Assembly: GCF_030506255.1 (NCBI RefSeq)
Contig: NZ_CP113431.1
Location: forward strand, 1,550,001-1,614,000
Source of the DNA: Nocardioides sp. Arc9.136
GTDB lineage: Bacteria > Actinomycetota > Actinomycetes > Propionibacteriales > Nocardioidaceae
Length of the DNA stretch: 64,000 bases
Direction: 5' to 3'
The notes beneath the pieces are model-generated. The model did not search any database. It had not been told where the DNA came from and saw only the letters and a list, made by a program, of their open reading frames with translations. A program made the translations under genes and the position numbers. This document shows, piece after piece, positions 1-8,289 of this stretch (positions are counted from its first letter, which is position 1; each line of letters begins with the position of its first letter).

Positions 1-1152
1 ATGACCGCCATCAGCCTGGGGATGCCCGCAGCGCCGCCGCCGGTGCTCGCGCCCCGCCGCAAGACCCGCCAGATCCAGGTCGGCAAGGTGGGCGTCGGCA
101 GCGACCACCCGGTCTCGGTGCAGTCGATGACCACGACGGTCACCGCGGACATCAACGCCACCCTCCAGCAGATCGCCGAGCTCACCGCGTCGGGCTGCGA
201 CATCGTGCGCGTGGCGTGCCCGAGCCAGGACGACGCCGAGGCCCTGCCCGCGATCGCCGCGAAGAGCCAGATCCCGGTCATCGCCGACATCCACTTCCAG
301 CCCAAGTACGTCTTCGCCGCGATCGACGCCGGCTGCGCCGCCGTGCGGGTGAACCCGGGCAACATCAAGAAGTTCGACGACCAGGTCAAGGAGATCGCGC
401 GGGCCGCCGCGGACCGCGGCACCTCGATCCGGATCGGCGTCAACGCCGGCTCGCTGGACAAGCGGCTGATGGAGAAGTACGGCAAGGCCACCCCCGAGGC
501 GCTCGTGGAGTCCGCGAAGTGGGAGGCGGGCCTCTTCGAGGAGCACGGCTTCCGCGACTTCAAGATCTCGGTCAAGCACAACGACCCGGTCGTCATGGTC
601 CGCGCCTACGAGCTGCTCGCCGCCGAGGGCGACTGGCCGCTCCACCTCGGTGTCACCGAGGCCGGCCCGGCCTTCCAGGGCACCATCAAGTCGGCCACCG
701 CCTTCGGTGCCCTGCTGTCGCAGGGCATCGGCGACACGATCCGCGTCTCCCTCTCCGCCCCGCCGGTGGAGGAGGTCAAGGTCGGCATCCAGATCCTGCA
801 GTCGCTCAACCTGCGCCCGCGCAAGCTCGAGATCGTCTCCTGCCCGTCCTGCGGCCGCGCCCAGGTCGACGTCTACAAGCTCGCCGACGAGGTGACCGCC
901 GGCCTCGAGGGCATGGAGGTCCCGCTGCGCGTCGCGGTCATGGGCTGCGTCGTCAACGGTCCCGGCGAGGCGCGCGAGGCCGATCTCGGCGTCGCCTCCG
1001 GCAACGGCAAGGGGCAGATCTTCGTCAAGGGCGAGGTCATCAAGACCGTGCCGGAGTCGCAGATCGTGGAGACCCTCATCGAGGAGGCCATGCGCATCGC
1101 GGAGGGCATGGAGAGCATCGACGGCGCCGCCGCCGAGGTCACCGTCGGCTGA
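1..1152 (+). CDS. ispG: 4-hydroxy-3-methylbut-2-enyl diphosphate synthase (IspG/GcpE)
   Basis: A cytosolic [4Fe-4S] enzyme of the MEP isoprenoid pathway that converts 2-C-methyl-D-erythritol 2,4-cyclodiphosphate to HMBPP. The protein is 383 aa, normal for the family. The N-terminal part is a TIM barrel. The C-terminal part carries the cluster ligands Cys281, Cys284 (CPSCGR) and Cys316, followed by NGPGE with Glu323; these sit exactly 11 residues after the E. coli ligands 270/273/305/312. The window opens on the ATG, so the promoter and RBS are not visible. A GNAT gene with its own -10 follows after 25 nt. Confidence 0.97.
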   Translation: MTAISLGMPAAPPPVLAPRRKTRQIQVGKVGVGSDHPVSVQSMTTTVTADINATLQQIAELTASGCDIVRVACPSQDDAEALPAIAAKSQIPVIADIHFQPKYVFAAIDAGCAAVRVNPGNIKKFDDQVKEIARAAADRGTSIRIGVNAGSLDKRLMEKYGKATPEALVESAKWEAGLFEEHGFRDFKISVKHNDPVVMVRAYELLAAEGDWPLHLGVTEAGPAFQGTIKSATAFGALLSQGIGDTIRVSLSAPPVEEVKVGIQILQSLNLRPRKLEIVSCPSCGRAQVDVYKLADEVTAGLEGMEVPLRVAVMGCVVNGPGEAREADLGVASGNGKGQIFVKGEVIKTVPESQIVETLIEEAMRIAEGMESIDGAAAEVTVG

Positions 1153-1165
1153 CGCGTCGGTCGCG

Positions 1166-1171
1166 TAGGCT
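1166..1171 (+). promoter_or_regulatory. -10 element of a putative leaderless promoter
   Basis: TAGGCT ends 6 nt before the GTG at 1178, so transcription would begin at or next to the start codon of the GNAT gene. Confidence 0.5.
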
Positions 1172-1177
1172 GCCGAC

Positions 1178-2023
1178 GTGCTGTCGACGCGTCACGGTGT
1201 TCGCCCCCTCGGGGCGGCCGACCTCGGCGCCTTCCTCGAGCTGACCGGCCGCGACCCGGTGGTCAACGTCTTCGCCGACTACCGCGCCCGCACCACCAAC
1301 CTCGAGCCGCGCTGGCTCGGCGGTGAGATGTGGGGCCGGTACGCCGACGGCCAGCTGGTGGCCGCCTGCCACGTCGGCGCGAACCTGGTGCCGATCGGCG
1401 CCTCGCCCGACGACGCCCGGGCCTTCGCCGAGCGAGCGCTGGCCCGCGGCCGGACCGTCTCGACCATCGTCGGCCCCCACGAGCCGGTCCAGGAGTTCTG
1501 GAACGGCGTCGCGGACAGCTGGGGCCGCCCGCGCGAGCTGCGCTGGCAGCAGCCCCACCTGGAGATGACCGGTCCGCCGGAGGTCGAGCCGGACCCGCGG
1601 GTGCGTCGTACGACGCGGCAGGACATGCCCGAGCTCTACCCCGCGTGCGTGGCGATGTACACCGAGGAGGTCGGCGTCTCGCCCGAGCAGGGCGGCGGCG
1701 CGGAGCTCTACCGGGCGCGGGTCACCCAGCTGATGAACCGCGGCTGGTCCTTCGCCGCCTTCGAGGGCGACCGGCTGGTCTTCAAGGCCGAGGTCGCCTG
1801 CGCCTCGCCGTACGCCGCCCAGATCCAGGGGGTGTGGGTGCCGCCGGACCACCGCGGCCAGGGGCTGGCCGAGAGCGGCATGGCCGCCGTGGTGGAGCTG
1901 GTCCGCACCGAGGTCGCCCCGGTGGTCTCGCTCTACGTCAACGAGTGGAACGAGCCGGCCCGCCGCGCCTACCACCGCGTGGGCTTCCGCGAGACGGCCC
2001 GCTTCTCCACCGTGATGTTCTGA
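1178..2023 (+). CDS. GNAT family N-acetyltransferase, DUF4081 type
   Basis: A 281-aa protein that I recognise as the DUF4081-plus-GNAT family commonly found next to ispG in actinobacteria. Roughly residues 1-120 form the DUF4081-like domain. The C-terminal half is a GNAT fold, with the acetyl-CoA loop in GVWVPPDHRGQGL and the late motif NEPARRAYHRVGF. Substrate is unknown. GTG 1178 was chosen because a -10-like TAGGCT lies 6 nt upstream and the domain begins immediately. Linkage to ispG is positional; no role in isoprenoid synthesis can be read from the sequence. Confidence 0.85.
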   Translation: MLSTRHGVRPLGAADLGAFLELTGRDPVVNVFADYRARTTNLEPRWLGGEMWGRYADGQLVAACHVGANLVPIGASPDDARAFAERALARGRTVSTIVGPHEPVQEFWNGVADSWGRPRELRWQQPHLEMTGPPEVEPDPRVRRTTRQDMPELYPACVAMYTEEVGVSPEQGGGAELYRARVTQLMNRGWSFAAFEGDRLVFKAEVACASPYAAQIQGVWVPPDHRGQGLAESGMAAVVELVRTEVAPVVSLYVNEWNEPARRAYHRVGFRETARFSTVMF

Positions 2024-2082
2024 CCGCGGCGTCCTGAGCCGGTCCTGAGCCCGCGCCCCGCCGGGTCTGCCACGCTGGGCGC

Positions 2083-2445
2083 ATGAGCCTGCCCCTGAGC
2101 GCCAAGGTCCTCGCCACCGGCTTCACCGTCAGCGGGGTCGTCCACCTGGTCCGCCCCCAGGTCTTCGAGCCGCTGATGCCGGCCTGGGTGCCCGCCCACC
2201 GCGAGCTGATCTACGCCAGCGGCGTCGCCGAGCTGGCCTGCGCCGCGGGCATGGCCCTGCCCGCCACGCGCAAGGTCGCGGCGTACGCCAGCGTGGCGGT
2301 GCTGCTCGGCGTCTTCCCGGGCAACGTGCAGATGGCGCAGGACGCCATGCGGACCCGCAACACCCGGTTCAAGGCGATCGCGCTGGGCCGGCTGCCGATG
2401 CAGCTGCCGATGATCCGCGCCGCGCTGAAGGCGGCCCGCGCCTGA
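2083..2445 (+). CDS. DoxX-like small membrane protein
   Basis: A 120-aa protein with about four hydrophobic segments (near residues 5-22, 45-60, 65-85 and 95-115), resembling the DoxX/DoxD-like family. The motif [16 protein letters not shown] and the following EL are typical of DoxX-like proteins. The family's function is poorly defined, with links to membrane redox or thiol stress in mycobacteria. ATG 2083 is preceded at 6 nt by CACGCT, a weak match to a leaderless -10. It lies alone between the GNAT gene and proS. Confidence 0.75.
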   Translation: MSLPLSAKVLATGFTVSGVVHLVRPQVFEPLMPAWVPAHRELIYASGVAELACAAGMALPATRKVAAYASVAVLLGVFPGNVQMAQDAMRTRNTRFKAIALGRLPMQLPMIRAALKAARA

Positions 2446-2493
2446 CCCGGCGGGCGGCCCGGAACCGGTGCGCCGGCGGGGGACCGCCCGCCG

Positions 2494-2499
2494 TACCCT
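2494..2499 (+). promoter_or_regulatory. -10 element of a putative leaderless promoter for proS
   Basis: TACCCT is separated by 7 nt from ATG 2507. It supports that start over an upstream GTG at 2468, which would lie upstream of the transcription start. Confidence 0.5.
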
Positions 2500-2506
2500 T
2501 GCGCCC

Positions 2507-4285
2507 ATGACCGCCCGGATCCTGCGCATGTCGAGCCTCTTCGTCCGCACGCTGCGCGACGACCCGGCGGACGCGGAGGTCCCCAGCCACAAGCTGCTCG
2601 TGCGCGCCGGGTACATCCGCCGCGCCGCCCCCGGCATCTACACCTGGCTGCCGCTGGGCCTGCGGGTGCTGCGCCGGATCGAGGACATCGTCCGCGACGA
2701 GATGGACGGGATCGGTGCCCAGGAGGTCAGCTTCCCCGCGCTGCTGCCCCGGGAGCCCTACGAGGCCACCAACCGCTGGACCGAATACGGCGACGGGCTG
2801 TTCCGCCTGCAGGACCGCAAGGGCGGCGACTACCTGCTCGGCCCGACCCACGAGGAGATGTTCACGCTCCTGGTCAAGGACCTGTACTCCTCCTACAAGG
2901 ACCTCCCGCTCGCGCTGTACCAGATCCAGACGAAGTACCGCGACGAGGCGCGTCCCCGCGCCGGGCTGCTGCGCGGCCGCGAGTTCATCATGAAGGACTC
3001 CTACTCCTTCGACGTCGACGACGCCGGCCTGGAGGAGAGCTACCAGCGCCACCGCGACGCCTACATCCGGATCTTCGACCGGCTCGGGTTCGAGTACGCC
3101 ATCGTCCGGGCCACCTCGGGGGCCATGGGCGGCTCGAGGTCCGAGGAGTTCCTCGCCAAGGCCGCGGTCGGCGAGGACACCTACGTCCGCTGCACCACCT
3201 GCGACTACGCCGCGAACGTCGAGGCCGTCCAGGTCCGCGCGCCGCAGCCGGTGCCGTACGACGACGCGCCGGCCGCCCACGCCGAGGCCACCCCCGGCAC
3301 GCCCACGATCGAGACGCTCGTCGACCACCTCAACGCGGCGTACCCGCGCGCGGACCGGCCCTGGCACGCCGGCGACACGCTCAAGAACGTCCTGGTGACC
3401 CTCAAGCACCCCGACGGCACCCGCGAGCCGCTCGCGATCGGCCTGCCCGGCGACCGCGAGGTCGACCAGAAGCGGCTCGAGGGCCAGCTCGAGCCGATCG
3501 AGGTCGAGCCGATGGACGAGGCGGAGCTGCGCAAGCATCCCGCGCTGGTCAAGGGCTACATCGGCCCCGGCGTGCTGGGGGAGGACAACGCCTCGGGCAT
3601 CCGCTACCTCGTCGACCCCCGCGTCGTCGAGGGCACCCGGTGGGTGACCGGCGCCGACGTCGACGGCAGCCACGTCCTCGACCTGGTCGCCGGACGCGAC
3701 TTCACCCCCGACGGCACCATCGAGGCCGCCGAGGTCCGTGACGGCGACCCGTGCCCCGCCTGCGACGGCGGCGTCCTGGAGACCGCCCGCGGCATCGAGA
3801 TGGGCCACATCTTCCAGCTCGGCCGCAAGTACGCCGACGCGCTGGGCCTGCAGGTGCTCGACGAGAACGGCAAGCTGGTCACCGTCACGATGGGCTCCTA
3901 CGGCATCGGCCCCTCGCGCGCCGTCGCGGCCATCGCCGAGGGCACCGCCGACGAGCTGGGCCTGTGCTGGCCGCGCCACGTCGCGCCGGCCGACGTGCAC
4001 CTGGTGGCCACCGGCAAGGACGAGGCCGTCTTCGCCGCCGCCGAGCGCGTCGCCCACGAGCTGTCCAAGCAGGGCATCGACGTGCTCTTCGACGACCGCC
4101 CGGGCAAGGTCAGCCCCGGGGTGAAGTTCAAGGACGCCGAGCTGATCGGCGTCCCGACGATCGTCGTGGTCGGCAAGGGCCTCGCCGACGGCGTCATCGA
4201 GGTCAAGGACCGACGCACCGGCGAGCGCGAGCAGGTCCCCGCCGACCACGTGGTCGACCACGTGGTGCGCCTCGTCCGTGCCTGA
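2507..4285 (+). CDS. proS: Proline--tRNA ligase, bacterial type with editing (INS) domain
   Basis: Cytosolic class II aminoacyl-tRNA synthetase charging tRNA-Pro. It is 592 aa from ATG 2507, the usual length of the long bacterial form. The N-terminus [14 protein letters not shown] is typical, followed by catalytic-core motifs ([43 protein letters not shown]). The INS editing domain spans roughly residues 230-390, and the anticodon-binding domain begins near residue 480. An ATG at 2528 is an alternative start. The 3' end overlaps the HAD hydrolase gene by 8 nt, so the two are probably cotranscribed. Confidence 0.97.
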   Translation: MTARILRMSSLFVRTLRDDPADAEVPSHKLLVRAGYIRRAAPGIYTWLPLGLRVLRRIEDIVRDEMDGIGAQEVSFPALLPREPYEATNRWTEYGDGLFRLQDRKGGDYLLGPTHEEMFTLLVKDLYSSYKDLPLALYQIQTKYRDEARPRAGLLRGREFIMKDSYSFDVDDAGLEESYQRHRDAYIRIFDRLGFEYAIVRATSGAMGGSRSEEFLAKAAVGEDTYVRCTTCDYAANVEAVQVRAPQPVPYDDAPAAHAEATPGTPTIETLVDHLNAAYPRADRPWHAGDTLKNVLVTLKHPDGTREPLAIGLPGDREVDQKRLEGQLEPIEVEPMDEAELRKHPALVKGYIGPGVLGEDNASGIRYLVDPRVVEGTRWVTGADVDGSHVLDLVAGRDFTPDGTIEAAEVRDGDPCPACDGGVLETARGIEMGHIFQLGRKYADALGLQVLDENGKLVTVTMGSYGIGPSRAVAAIAEGTADELGLCWPRHVAPADVHLVATGKDEAVFAAAERVAHELSKQGIDVLFDDRPGKVSPGVKFKDAELIGVPTIVVVGKGLADGVIEVKDRRTGEREQVPADHVVDHVVRLVRA

Positions 4286-5033
4286 GCCGCGCCGTCCCGG
4301 GACTCCGGGCCGAGCCGGCGGGCGCGGCGTCGAGGCGGTGATCTTCGACTGGGGCGGCACGCTGACCCGATGGCACGACGTGGACTTCCACGCCGAGTCG
4401 CTGGCGCTGGCCGCGGCCGTGGTCGCGACCCCGTCGAAGGACGACGACCGCCACCTCCACGCCGAGCGCCTGCACGCCGCCGGCTCCGTCGTCTGGGGCC
4501 GCAGCCGCGACCACCAGGAGAGCGCCACGATCGGCGACCTCTTCACCGCGGCGGGCCTCGAGCACGACCCCGAGCTGCTGACGGCCTACTACGAGTTCTG
4601 GGAGCCGCACACCGGGACCGACCCCGAGGTGCGCCCGCTGCTCGAGGCCCTTCGCGCCGACGGCGTCAAGGTCGGCGTGCTCTCCAACACGATCTGGCCG
4701 CGCTCGTGGCACCGCGGGTTCTTCGAGCGCGACGGCGTGCTGGACCTGCTGGACGGCGACGTCTACACCAGCGAGATACCGTGGACCAAGCCCTCGCCGC
4801 TGGCCTTCCGCGCTGCGATGGACGCCGTGGGCGCGAGCGACCCCGCCCGCTGCGTGTACGTCGGCGACCGGCTCTACGACGACGTCTGGGGAGCCCAGCA
4901 GGCCGGCCTCCGGGCGGTGCACGTCCCGCACAGCGTCATCCCGCCCGAGCAGGTCGGCCACGCCGAGGGCAGTCCGGACGCCGTGGTGCAGCGGATCGGC
5001 GAGGTCCACGAGGTCGTCAGCCGCTGGTACTGA
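4278..5033 (+). CDS. HAD superfamily hydrolase
   Basis: A 251-aa HAD-like hydrolase starting at a GTG inside the proS 3' end (8-nt overlap). Motif I is FDWGGTL (nucleophile Asp in DWGGT), motif II is LSNT, the motif III lysine lies in TKPSPLAF, and motif IV is [10 protein letters not shown]. The usual acid/base Asp at +2 of motif I is Gly. DxGGT and DxAGT variants occur in HAD subfamilies with altered chemistry, so a simple phosphatase is not certain. The substrate is not predictable. The C1-type cap lies between motifs I and II. Confidence 0.85.
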   Translation: MPEPRRPGTPGRAGGRGVEAVIFDWGGTLTRWHDVDFHAESLALAAAVVATPSKDDDRHLHAERLHAAGSVVWGRSRDHQESATIGDLFTAAGLEHDPELLTAYYEFWEPHTGTDPEVRPLLEALRADGVKVGVLSNTIWPRSWHRGFFERDGVLDLLDGDVYTSEIPWTKPSPLAFRAAMDAVGASDPARCVYVGDRLYDDVWGAQQAGLRAVHVPHSVIPPEQVGHAEGSPDAVVQRIGEVHEVVSRWY

Positions 5034-5209
5034 CCGCGCGGGGCGGTTGCTCTCGCCTCGCCGGTCTGCAGGTTCGTGCAATGCGAGAACCTGAGGGGTC
5101 GCCGGCATCGCGCCCGGGACCTGCGGTGATGCAGAGTTCTGCACGAGGGAGTTCCCCGTCGGTCCCCACCTCGGACGTCTCCCTCAGGACCCACCGTGTC
5201 CGGGTCGCG
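5034..5209. other. Convergent intergenic region with two small inverted repeats
   Basis: It lies between two convergent genes. It contains a 7-bp inverted repeat (5069-5075 with 5087-5093, CAGGTTC/GAACCTG) and a 6-bp one (5130-5143, TGCAGA-GT-TCTGCA). No T-tract or convincing ORF was seen. One or both may act as terminators. Confidence 0.3.
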
Positions 5210-5644
5210 TCAGCGGTCCGCGTGCTCGCGCACTCCGGGGAACATCTCGGGCGTTCCCCGGAAGGCGAGCTCGCGGACCGCTGTGCGCACGAGCACCTCC
5301 ACCGCCCAGCGCCGCAGCGGTCCCGCGCTGTGCGCGACCAGTGCGGCGTACGTCGCGGCGCAGTCGGTCTCCAGCTGCAGGGCCCGGCGCTCGACCGCCG
5401 CGGTGGTGCCGAGGCGCTCGGGGAGCTCGTAGGCCGGCTCCGCCGCCACCGGGTCGGCGCCGCGGTCCAGCAGCTCGCGCTCGAGACGGTCGCGCTGCGC
5501 GCGGTGCTGGACGTAGGCGTCCTGCAGCGCGGCGTACAGGCCCGGGGCGCCGGACTGCGACGTCTGCGCGCCGAGCGCGCCTACGACGTAGAGCGCGGCG
5601 TGCTCGGCCGCGAGGGTGGTCCGCAGCGCCTCCAGGGTGGTCAC
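5210..5644 (-). CDS. DUF4439 ferritin-like protein
   Basis: A 144-aa all-helical protein of the DUF4439 ferritin-like family (N-terminus LEALRTTLAAEHAALYVVGALG, then a regular series of helices with Glu/His such as QHRAQRDRLE and ATYAALVAHS). Ferritin-like bundles usually bind two metal ions, but no function is established for this family. Its GTG start overlaps the stop of the upstream lipoprotein gene by 4 nt (GTGA), so the two are translationally coupled and probably act together. Confidence 0.8.
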   Translation of the reverse strand: MTTLEALRTTLAAEHAALYVVGALGAQTSQSGAPGLYAALQDAYVQHRAQRDRLERELLDRGADPVAAEPAYELPERLGTTAAVERRALQLETDCAATYAALVAHSAGPLRRWAVEVLVRTAVRELAFRGTPEMFPGVREHADR

Positions 5645-6189
5645 GAGGACGCCCCCGGTGAGGAGGGCGAGGGCCCGGCGCCGGTCCGGGGGAGGACCGT
5701 GAGCTGCTGGGCGAGCGCCGCGGCCATGGAGGCCAGCAGCTGGGCCAGGGGGCCGCTGTCGGCGCGCACCGCGGCGCCGGCCAGCCGTCGCTGGTGGGCG
5801 GTCTCGCGGCGGCGGACCAGCGCGAGCGCGGCGGCGGCGTCCGCGGTCGGTGGGGCGGACGGGCCATCCTGCGTGCCCTCGAGCGCCTCGAGGTGGGCGA
5901 CGTGCACCGCCTCCAGGCCGGCCAGCACCGGGCGGAGCCTGGGGTGGCGGACCCGCACGGCCGCGACCAGCGACAGCTGGGCCGCCACCTCGCCCACGAC
6001 CTCCTCGACGAGCGCCTCGTCGGCGTCCGGGTCGGGCGCCGGCGACGCCGCGCCGGGCTGGTCGCCGCCGGGCAGCAGGCCGTCGAGGTCGGCGTCGCAG
6101 CCGGCCAGCGCGCCCCCCACGAGGGGCCCGAGGGTGACCGCAGCCACCCCGACGACGGTGCGTCGGGAGGCGGTCGGGAGGGAGGGCAC
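5641..6189 (-). CDS. Predicted lipoprotein, helical (partner of DUF4439 protein)
   Basis: A 182-aa protein with an N-terminal SRRT sequence (a weak twin-arginine signal), a hydrophobic segment and a lipobox ALAGC with the lipidated Cys31, so it should be anchored outside the membrane. The rest is a helical region with His/Glu-containing helices ([23 protein letters not shown]), similar in style to the ferritin-like domain of the downstream gene. GTG 6189 is supported by TAGGGT 6 nt upstream. It forms an operon with the DUF4439 gene through a 4-nt overlap. Function unknown. Confidence 0.75.
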   Translation of the reverse strand: MPSLPTASRRTVVGVAAVTLGPLVGGALAGCDADLDGLLPGGDQPGAASPAPDPDADEALVEEVVGEVAAQLSLVAAVRVRHPRLRPVLAGLEAVHVAHLEALEGTQDGPSAPPTADAAAALALVRRRETAHQRRLAGAAVRADSGPLAQLLASMAAALAQQLTVLPRTGAGPSPSSPGASS

Positions 6190-6195
6190 GGCGTG

Positions 6196-6201
6196 ACCCT
6201 A
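6196..6201 (-). promoter_or_regulatory. -10 element of a putative leaderless promoter
   Basis: On the minus strand TAGGGT ends 6 nt before GTG 6189 of the lipoprotein gene. Confidence 0.5.
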
Positions 6202-6221
6202 ACGTCCGTCCTCCCGGGCGT

Positions 6222-6238
6222 TATGGTGTCCGGACACC
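6222..6238 (+). promoter_or_regulatory. rimP-nusA promoter -10 with overlapping palindrome
   Basis: TATGGT (6222-6227) is a plausible -10 for the rimP operon. A perfect 14-bp palindrome, GGTGTCC/GGACACC (6225-6238), overlaps it and could be a repressor site. The leader to GTG 6278 would be about 45 nt, with an SD (GGGAGG) near 6262. Confidence 0.4.
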
Positions 6239-6277
6239 GGCACGTGCAGGACAACAGAACAGGGAGGTCGCGCACCC

Positions 6278-6802
6278 GTGACCACAGGCAAGCAGGACGC
6301 CGTCCGGGGTCGGATCGAGGACGAGCTCCGCGACCCCCTGAAGGAGCTGGGGCTCGACGTCGAGGCGGTCGAGATCACCCCGGCCGGGAAGCGGCGCGTG
6401 CTCCGCGTCGCGGTCGACAAGGACGGCGGGGTCACCCTCGACGACGTCGCCGAGGCCACCCGCGAGGTGGACCGCGTGCTGGAGGCCTCCGACGTGATGG
6501 GCGAGCAGCCCTACACCCTCGAGGTCACCTCCCGGGGCGTCGACCGCCCGCTGACCCTCCCGCGCCACTGGCGCCGCAACGCCGACCGCCTGGTCAAGGT
6601 CACCACGACCGACGGCCAGACCCTCACCGGCCGGGTGACCGCGTCCGACGACGACGGCGTCACGCTCGACGTGACCGGCCGCGCGCGGCGGGTGGCGTAC
6701 ACCGAGGTCGCCAAGGCGCTCGTCCAGGTCGAGTTCAACCGCAAGGCCGACCCCGACGAGGGTCCGGACGAGGCCGAGGGCCTCGAGGAGGAGGAGTCCT
6801 GA
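6278..6802 (+). CDS. rimP: Ribosome maturation factor RimP
   Basis: Cytosolic factor needed for 30S subunit maturation. It is 174 aa and shows the RimP pattern: an N-terminal alpha/beta domain with [25 protein letters not shown] strands and the conserved [15 protein letters not shown] motif, then an SH3-like C-terminal domain ([16 protein letters not shown]). The C-terminus is an acidic tail rich in Glu. The GTG start has an SD (GGGAGG) upstream. Its TGA shares one base with the nusA ATG (TGATG), so it is the first gene of the nusA operon. Confidence 0.96.
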   Translation: MTTGKQDAVRGRIEDELRDPLKELGLDVEAVEITPAGKRRVLRVAVDKDGGVTLDDVAEATREVDRVLEASDVMGEQPYTLEVTSRGVDRPLTLPRHWRRNADRLVKVTTTDGQTLTGRVTASDDDGVTLDVTGRARRVAYTEVAKALVQVEFNRKADPDEGPDEAEGLEEEES

Positions 6803-7779
6803 TGGACATCGACCTGAGCATCCTGCGGATGCTGGAGCGGGAGAAGGAGATCTCCTTCGACGTCCTCGTCGAGGCGATCGAGCAGGCCCTGCTCACGGCG
6901 TACCACAAGACCCCCGGCGCACAGGAGCGTGCGCGTGTCGAGCTCGACCGCAAGTCCGGCCACGTGACCGTGATGGCGACCGAGGTCGACGACGAGGGCA
7001 ACCCGGTGGGGGAGTACGACGACACCCCGCAGGGGTTCGGCCGGATCGCCGCCACGACCGCCAAGCAGATCATGCTGCAGCGGCTGCGCGACGCCGAGGA
7101 CGAGATGCGGTTCGGTGAGTTCTCCGGCAAGGAGGGCGACATCATCTCCGGCGTCATCCAGCAGGGTCGCAACCCCGACGACGTCATGGTCGACCTGGGG
7201 AAGGTCGAGGCGCTCCTGCCCGTCAGCGAGCGCGTGCCGGGCGAGGACTACAGCCACGGCACCCGCATCAAGTGCCTGGTCGTCTCGGTCCGCAAGGGGA
7301 TGCGCGGTCCCCAGATCACGCTGTCGCGCTCGCACCCGAGCCTGGTCAAGAAGCTCTTCGCGCTCGAGGTCCCGGAGATCGCCGACGGCACCGTCGAGAT
7401 CGCCGCGATCGCCCGCGAGGCGGGCCACCGCAGCAAGATCGCCGTCCACAGCACCGCCTCGGGGGTCAACCCCAAGGGCGCGTGCATCGGCCCGATGGGC
7501 CAGCGCGTGCGCAACGTGATGGCCGAGCTCAACGGCGAGAAGATCGACATCGTCGACTGGTCCGACGACCCCGCCACCCTGGTCGCCAACGCGCTCTCCC
7601 CGGCCCGCGTCACCTCCGTGGAGGTCGTGGACGCCGCCGCCCGCTCGGCCCGCGTCGTCGTGCCGGACTTCCAGCTCTCCCTCGCCATCGGCAAGGAGGG
7701 CCAGAACGCCCGCCTCGCCGCCCGGCTGACCGGATGGCGCATCGACATCCGCTCCGACGAGCCCGACGACGACGCCTGA
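6802..7779 (+). CDS. nusA: Transcription termination/antitermination protein NusA
   Basis: Binds RNA polymerase and controls pausing, termination and antitermination. It is 325 aa, the short actinobacterial form without the C-terminal acidic repeats of E. coli NusA. The N-terminal RNAP-binding domain occupies about residues 1-110. An S1 domain follows ([21 protein letters not shown]). KH1 contains [14 protein letters not shown] and KH2 contains [23 protein letters not shown] 6802 overlaps the rimP stop by one base. A hairpin and a second -10-like element lie between nusA and ylxR. Confidence 0.97.
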   Translation: MDIDLSILRMLEREKEISFDVLVEAIEQALLTAYHKTPGAQERARVELDRKSGHVTVMATEVDDEGNPVGEYDDTPQGFGRIAATTAKQIMLQRLRDAEDEMRFGEFSGKEGDIISGVIQQGRNPDDVMVDLGKVEALLPVSERVPGEDYSHGTRIKCLVVSVRKGMRGPQITLSRSHPSLVKKLFALEVPEIADGTVEIAAIAREAGHRSKIAVHSTASGVNPKGACIGPMGQRVRNVMAELNGEKIDIVDWSDDPATLVANALSPARVTSVEVVDAAARSARVVVPDFQLSLAIGKEGQNARLAARLTGWRIDIRSDEPDDDA

Positions 7780-7797
7780 GAACGGCCCTCGACCCTC

Positions 7798-7831
7798 CCG
7801 GTTCGGTGAAGAGCCGTCGAACCGGTAGGGT
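7798..7831 (+). promoter_or_regulatory. Hairpin and -10-like element before ylxR
   Basis: An 8-bp inverted repeat CCGGTTCG/CGAACCGG (7798-7805, 7818-7825) is followed immediately by TAGGGT (7826-7831), 8 nt before GTG 7840. This may be an internal promoter or a processing site within the nusA-infB operon. Confidence 0.35.
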
Positions 7832-7839
7832 TGAGGCCA

Positions 7840-8202
7840 GTGGCTCGCTCTCCTCAGTCCTCCGCACGCCCGGACGACATCGACCCCTCGGGGCCGGTCC
7901 GGACCTGCATCGGATGCCGGAGGCGGACCGCCAAGCGCGAGTTGTTGCGGGTGACCGCCGGCTCGGGCGACGACGGCCGTCCGGCCGTGGTCCCCGATCC
8001 GACTGCCACCGCTCCGGGGCGTGGTGCACACCTGCACCCCACCCAGGAGTGCTACGACCTCGCGGTGCGCCGGAAGGCGTTCGGCCGGGCCCTGAGGATC
8101 AGCGGCACGCCCGGGCTCCCCAGCACGCCGGTGGCCGAGCACATCGCTCGCACGCACGTCCGACCTGATGACACGACCAGGAACTGGAGCAGCAGCTCAT
8201 GA
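7840..8202 (+). CDS. ylxR: YlxR family RNA-binding protein (RNase P modulator RnpM)
   Basis: A 120-aa protein of the YlxR/DUF448 family, encoded between nusA and infB in most Gram-positives. Motifs seen are CIGCRRRTAKRELLRV and, further on, GRGAHLHP with RRKAFGRALR. B. subtilis YlxR (RnpM) binds and modulates RNase P; the same role here is inferred. GTG 7840 was chosen over the in-frame TTG 7831 because TAGGGT (7826-7831) would be the -10. The stop TGA overlaps the first of three mini-ORFs (ATGA). Confidence 0.9.
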   Translation: MARSPQSSARPDDIDPSGPVRTCIGCRRRTAKRELLRVTAGSGDDGRPAVVPDPTATAPGRGAHLHPTQECYDLAVRRKAFGRALRISGTPGLPSTPVAEHIARTHVRPDDTTRNWSSSS

Positions 8203-8213
8203 GCACTCGATGA
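8199..8213 (+). CDS. Mini-ORF 1 (4 codons, M-S-T-R) in the infB leader
   Basis: ATG 8199 overlaps the ylxR stop (ATGA) and reads M-S-T-R to TGA 8211-8213. It is the first of three consecutive mini-ORFs, each coupled by ATGA to the one before. No separate SD is visible, so translation would depend on reinitiation by ribosomes leaving ylxR. A coding role is inferred from arrangement only. Confidence 0.45.
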   Translation: MSTR

Positions 8214-8227
8214 GTACTTCCCAATGA
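8210..8227 (+). CDS. Mini-ORF 2 (5 codons, M-S-T-S-Q) in the infB leader
   Basis: ATG 8210 overlaps the stop of mini-ORF 1 (ATGA) and reads M-S-T-S-Q to TGA 8225-8227. Its first seven nucleotide positions (ATGAGnACT pattern) repeat those of mini-ORF 1 with an 11-nt period. Confidence 0.45.
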   Translation: MSTSQ

Positions 8228-8253
8228 GTTTGCACAACCACCAACGGTCCTAG
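8224..8253 (+). CDS. Mini-ORF 3 (9 codons, M-S-L-H-N-H-Q-R-S) in the infB leader
   Basis: ATG 8224 overlaps the stop of mini-ORF 2 (ATGA) and reads M-S-L-H-N-H-Q-R-S to TAG 8251-8253. It ends 36 nt before the infB GTG. The two His codons and several A/T-rich codons are unusual for this genome. Confidence 0.45.
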   Translation: MSLHNHQRS

Positions 8254-8289
8254 GACGCCGAGCGCGGGTCTGGGGCCAGAAGGAGAAAC

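Noticed and set aside
2468..2506. GTG 2468 as proS start
   Set aside because: It lies upstream of the -10-like TACCCT (2494-2499); ATG 2507 gives the usual N-terminus.
2369..4546. 725-codon open frame antisense to proS
   Set aside because: Shadow of proS with skewed composition; no start signal or motif.
5082..5200. Short plus-strand ORF after the HAD gene
   Set aside because: The reading continues into an overlap with the DUF4439 gene and has Arg/Pro-rich shadow composition; no SD or leaderless -10.
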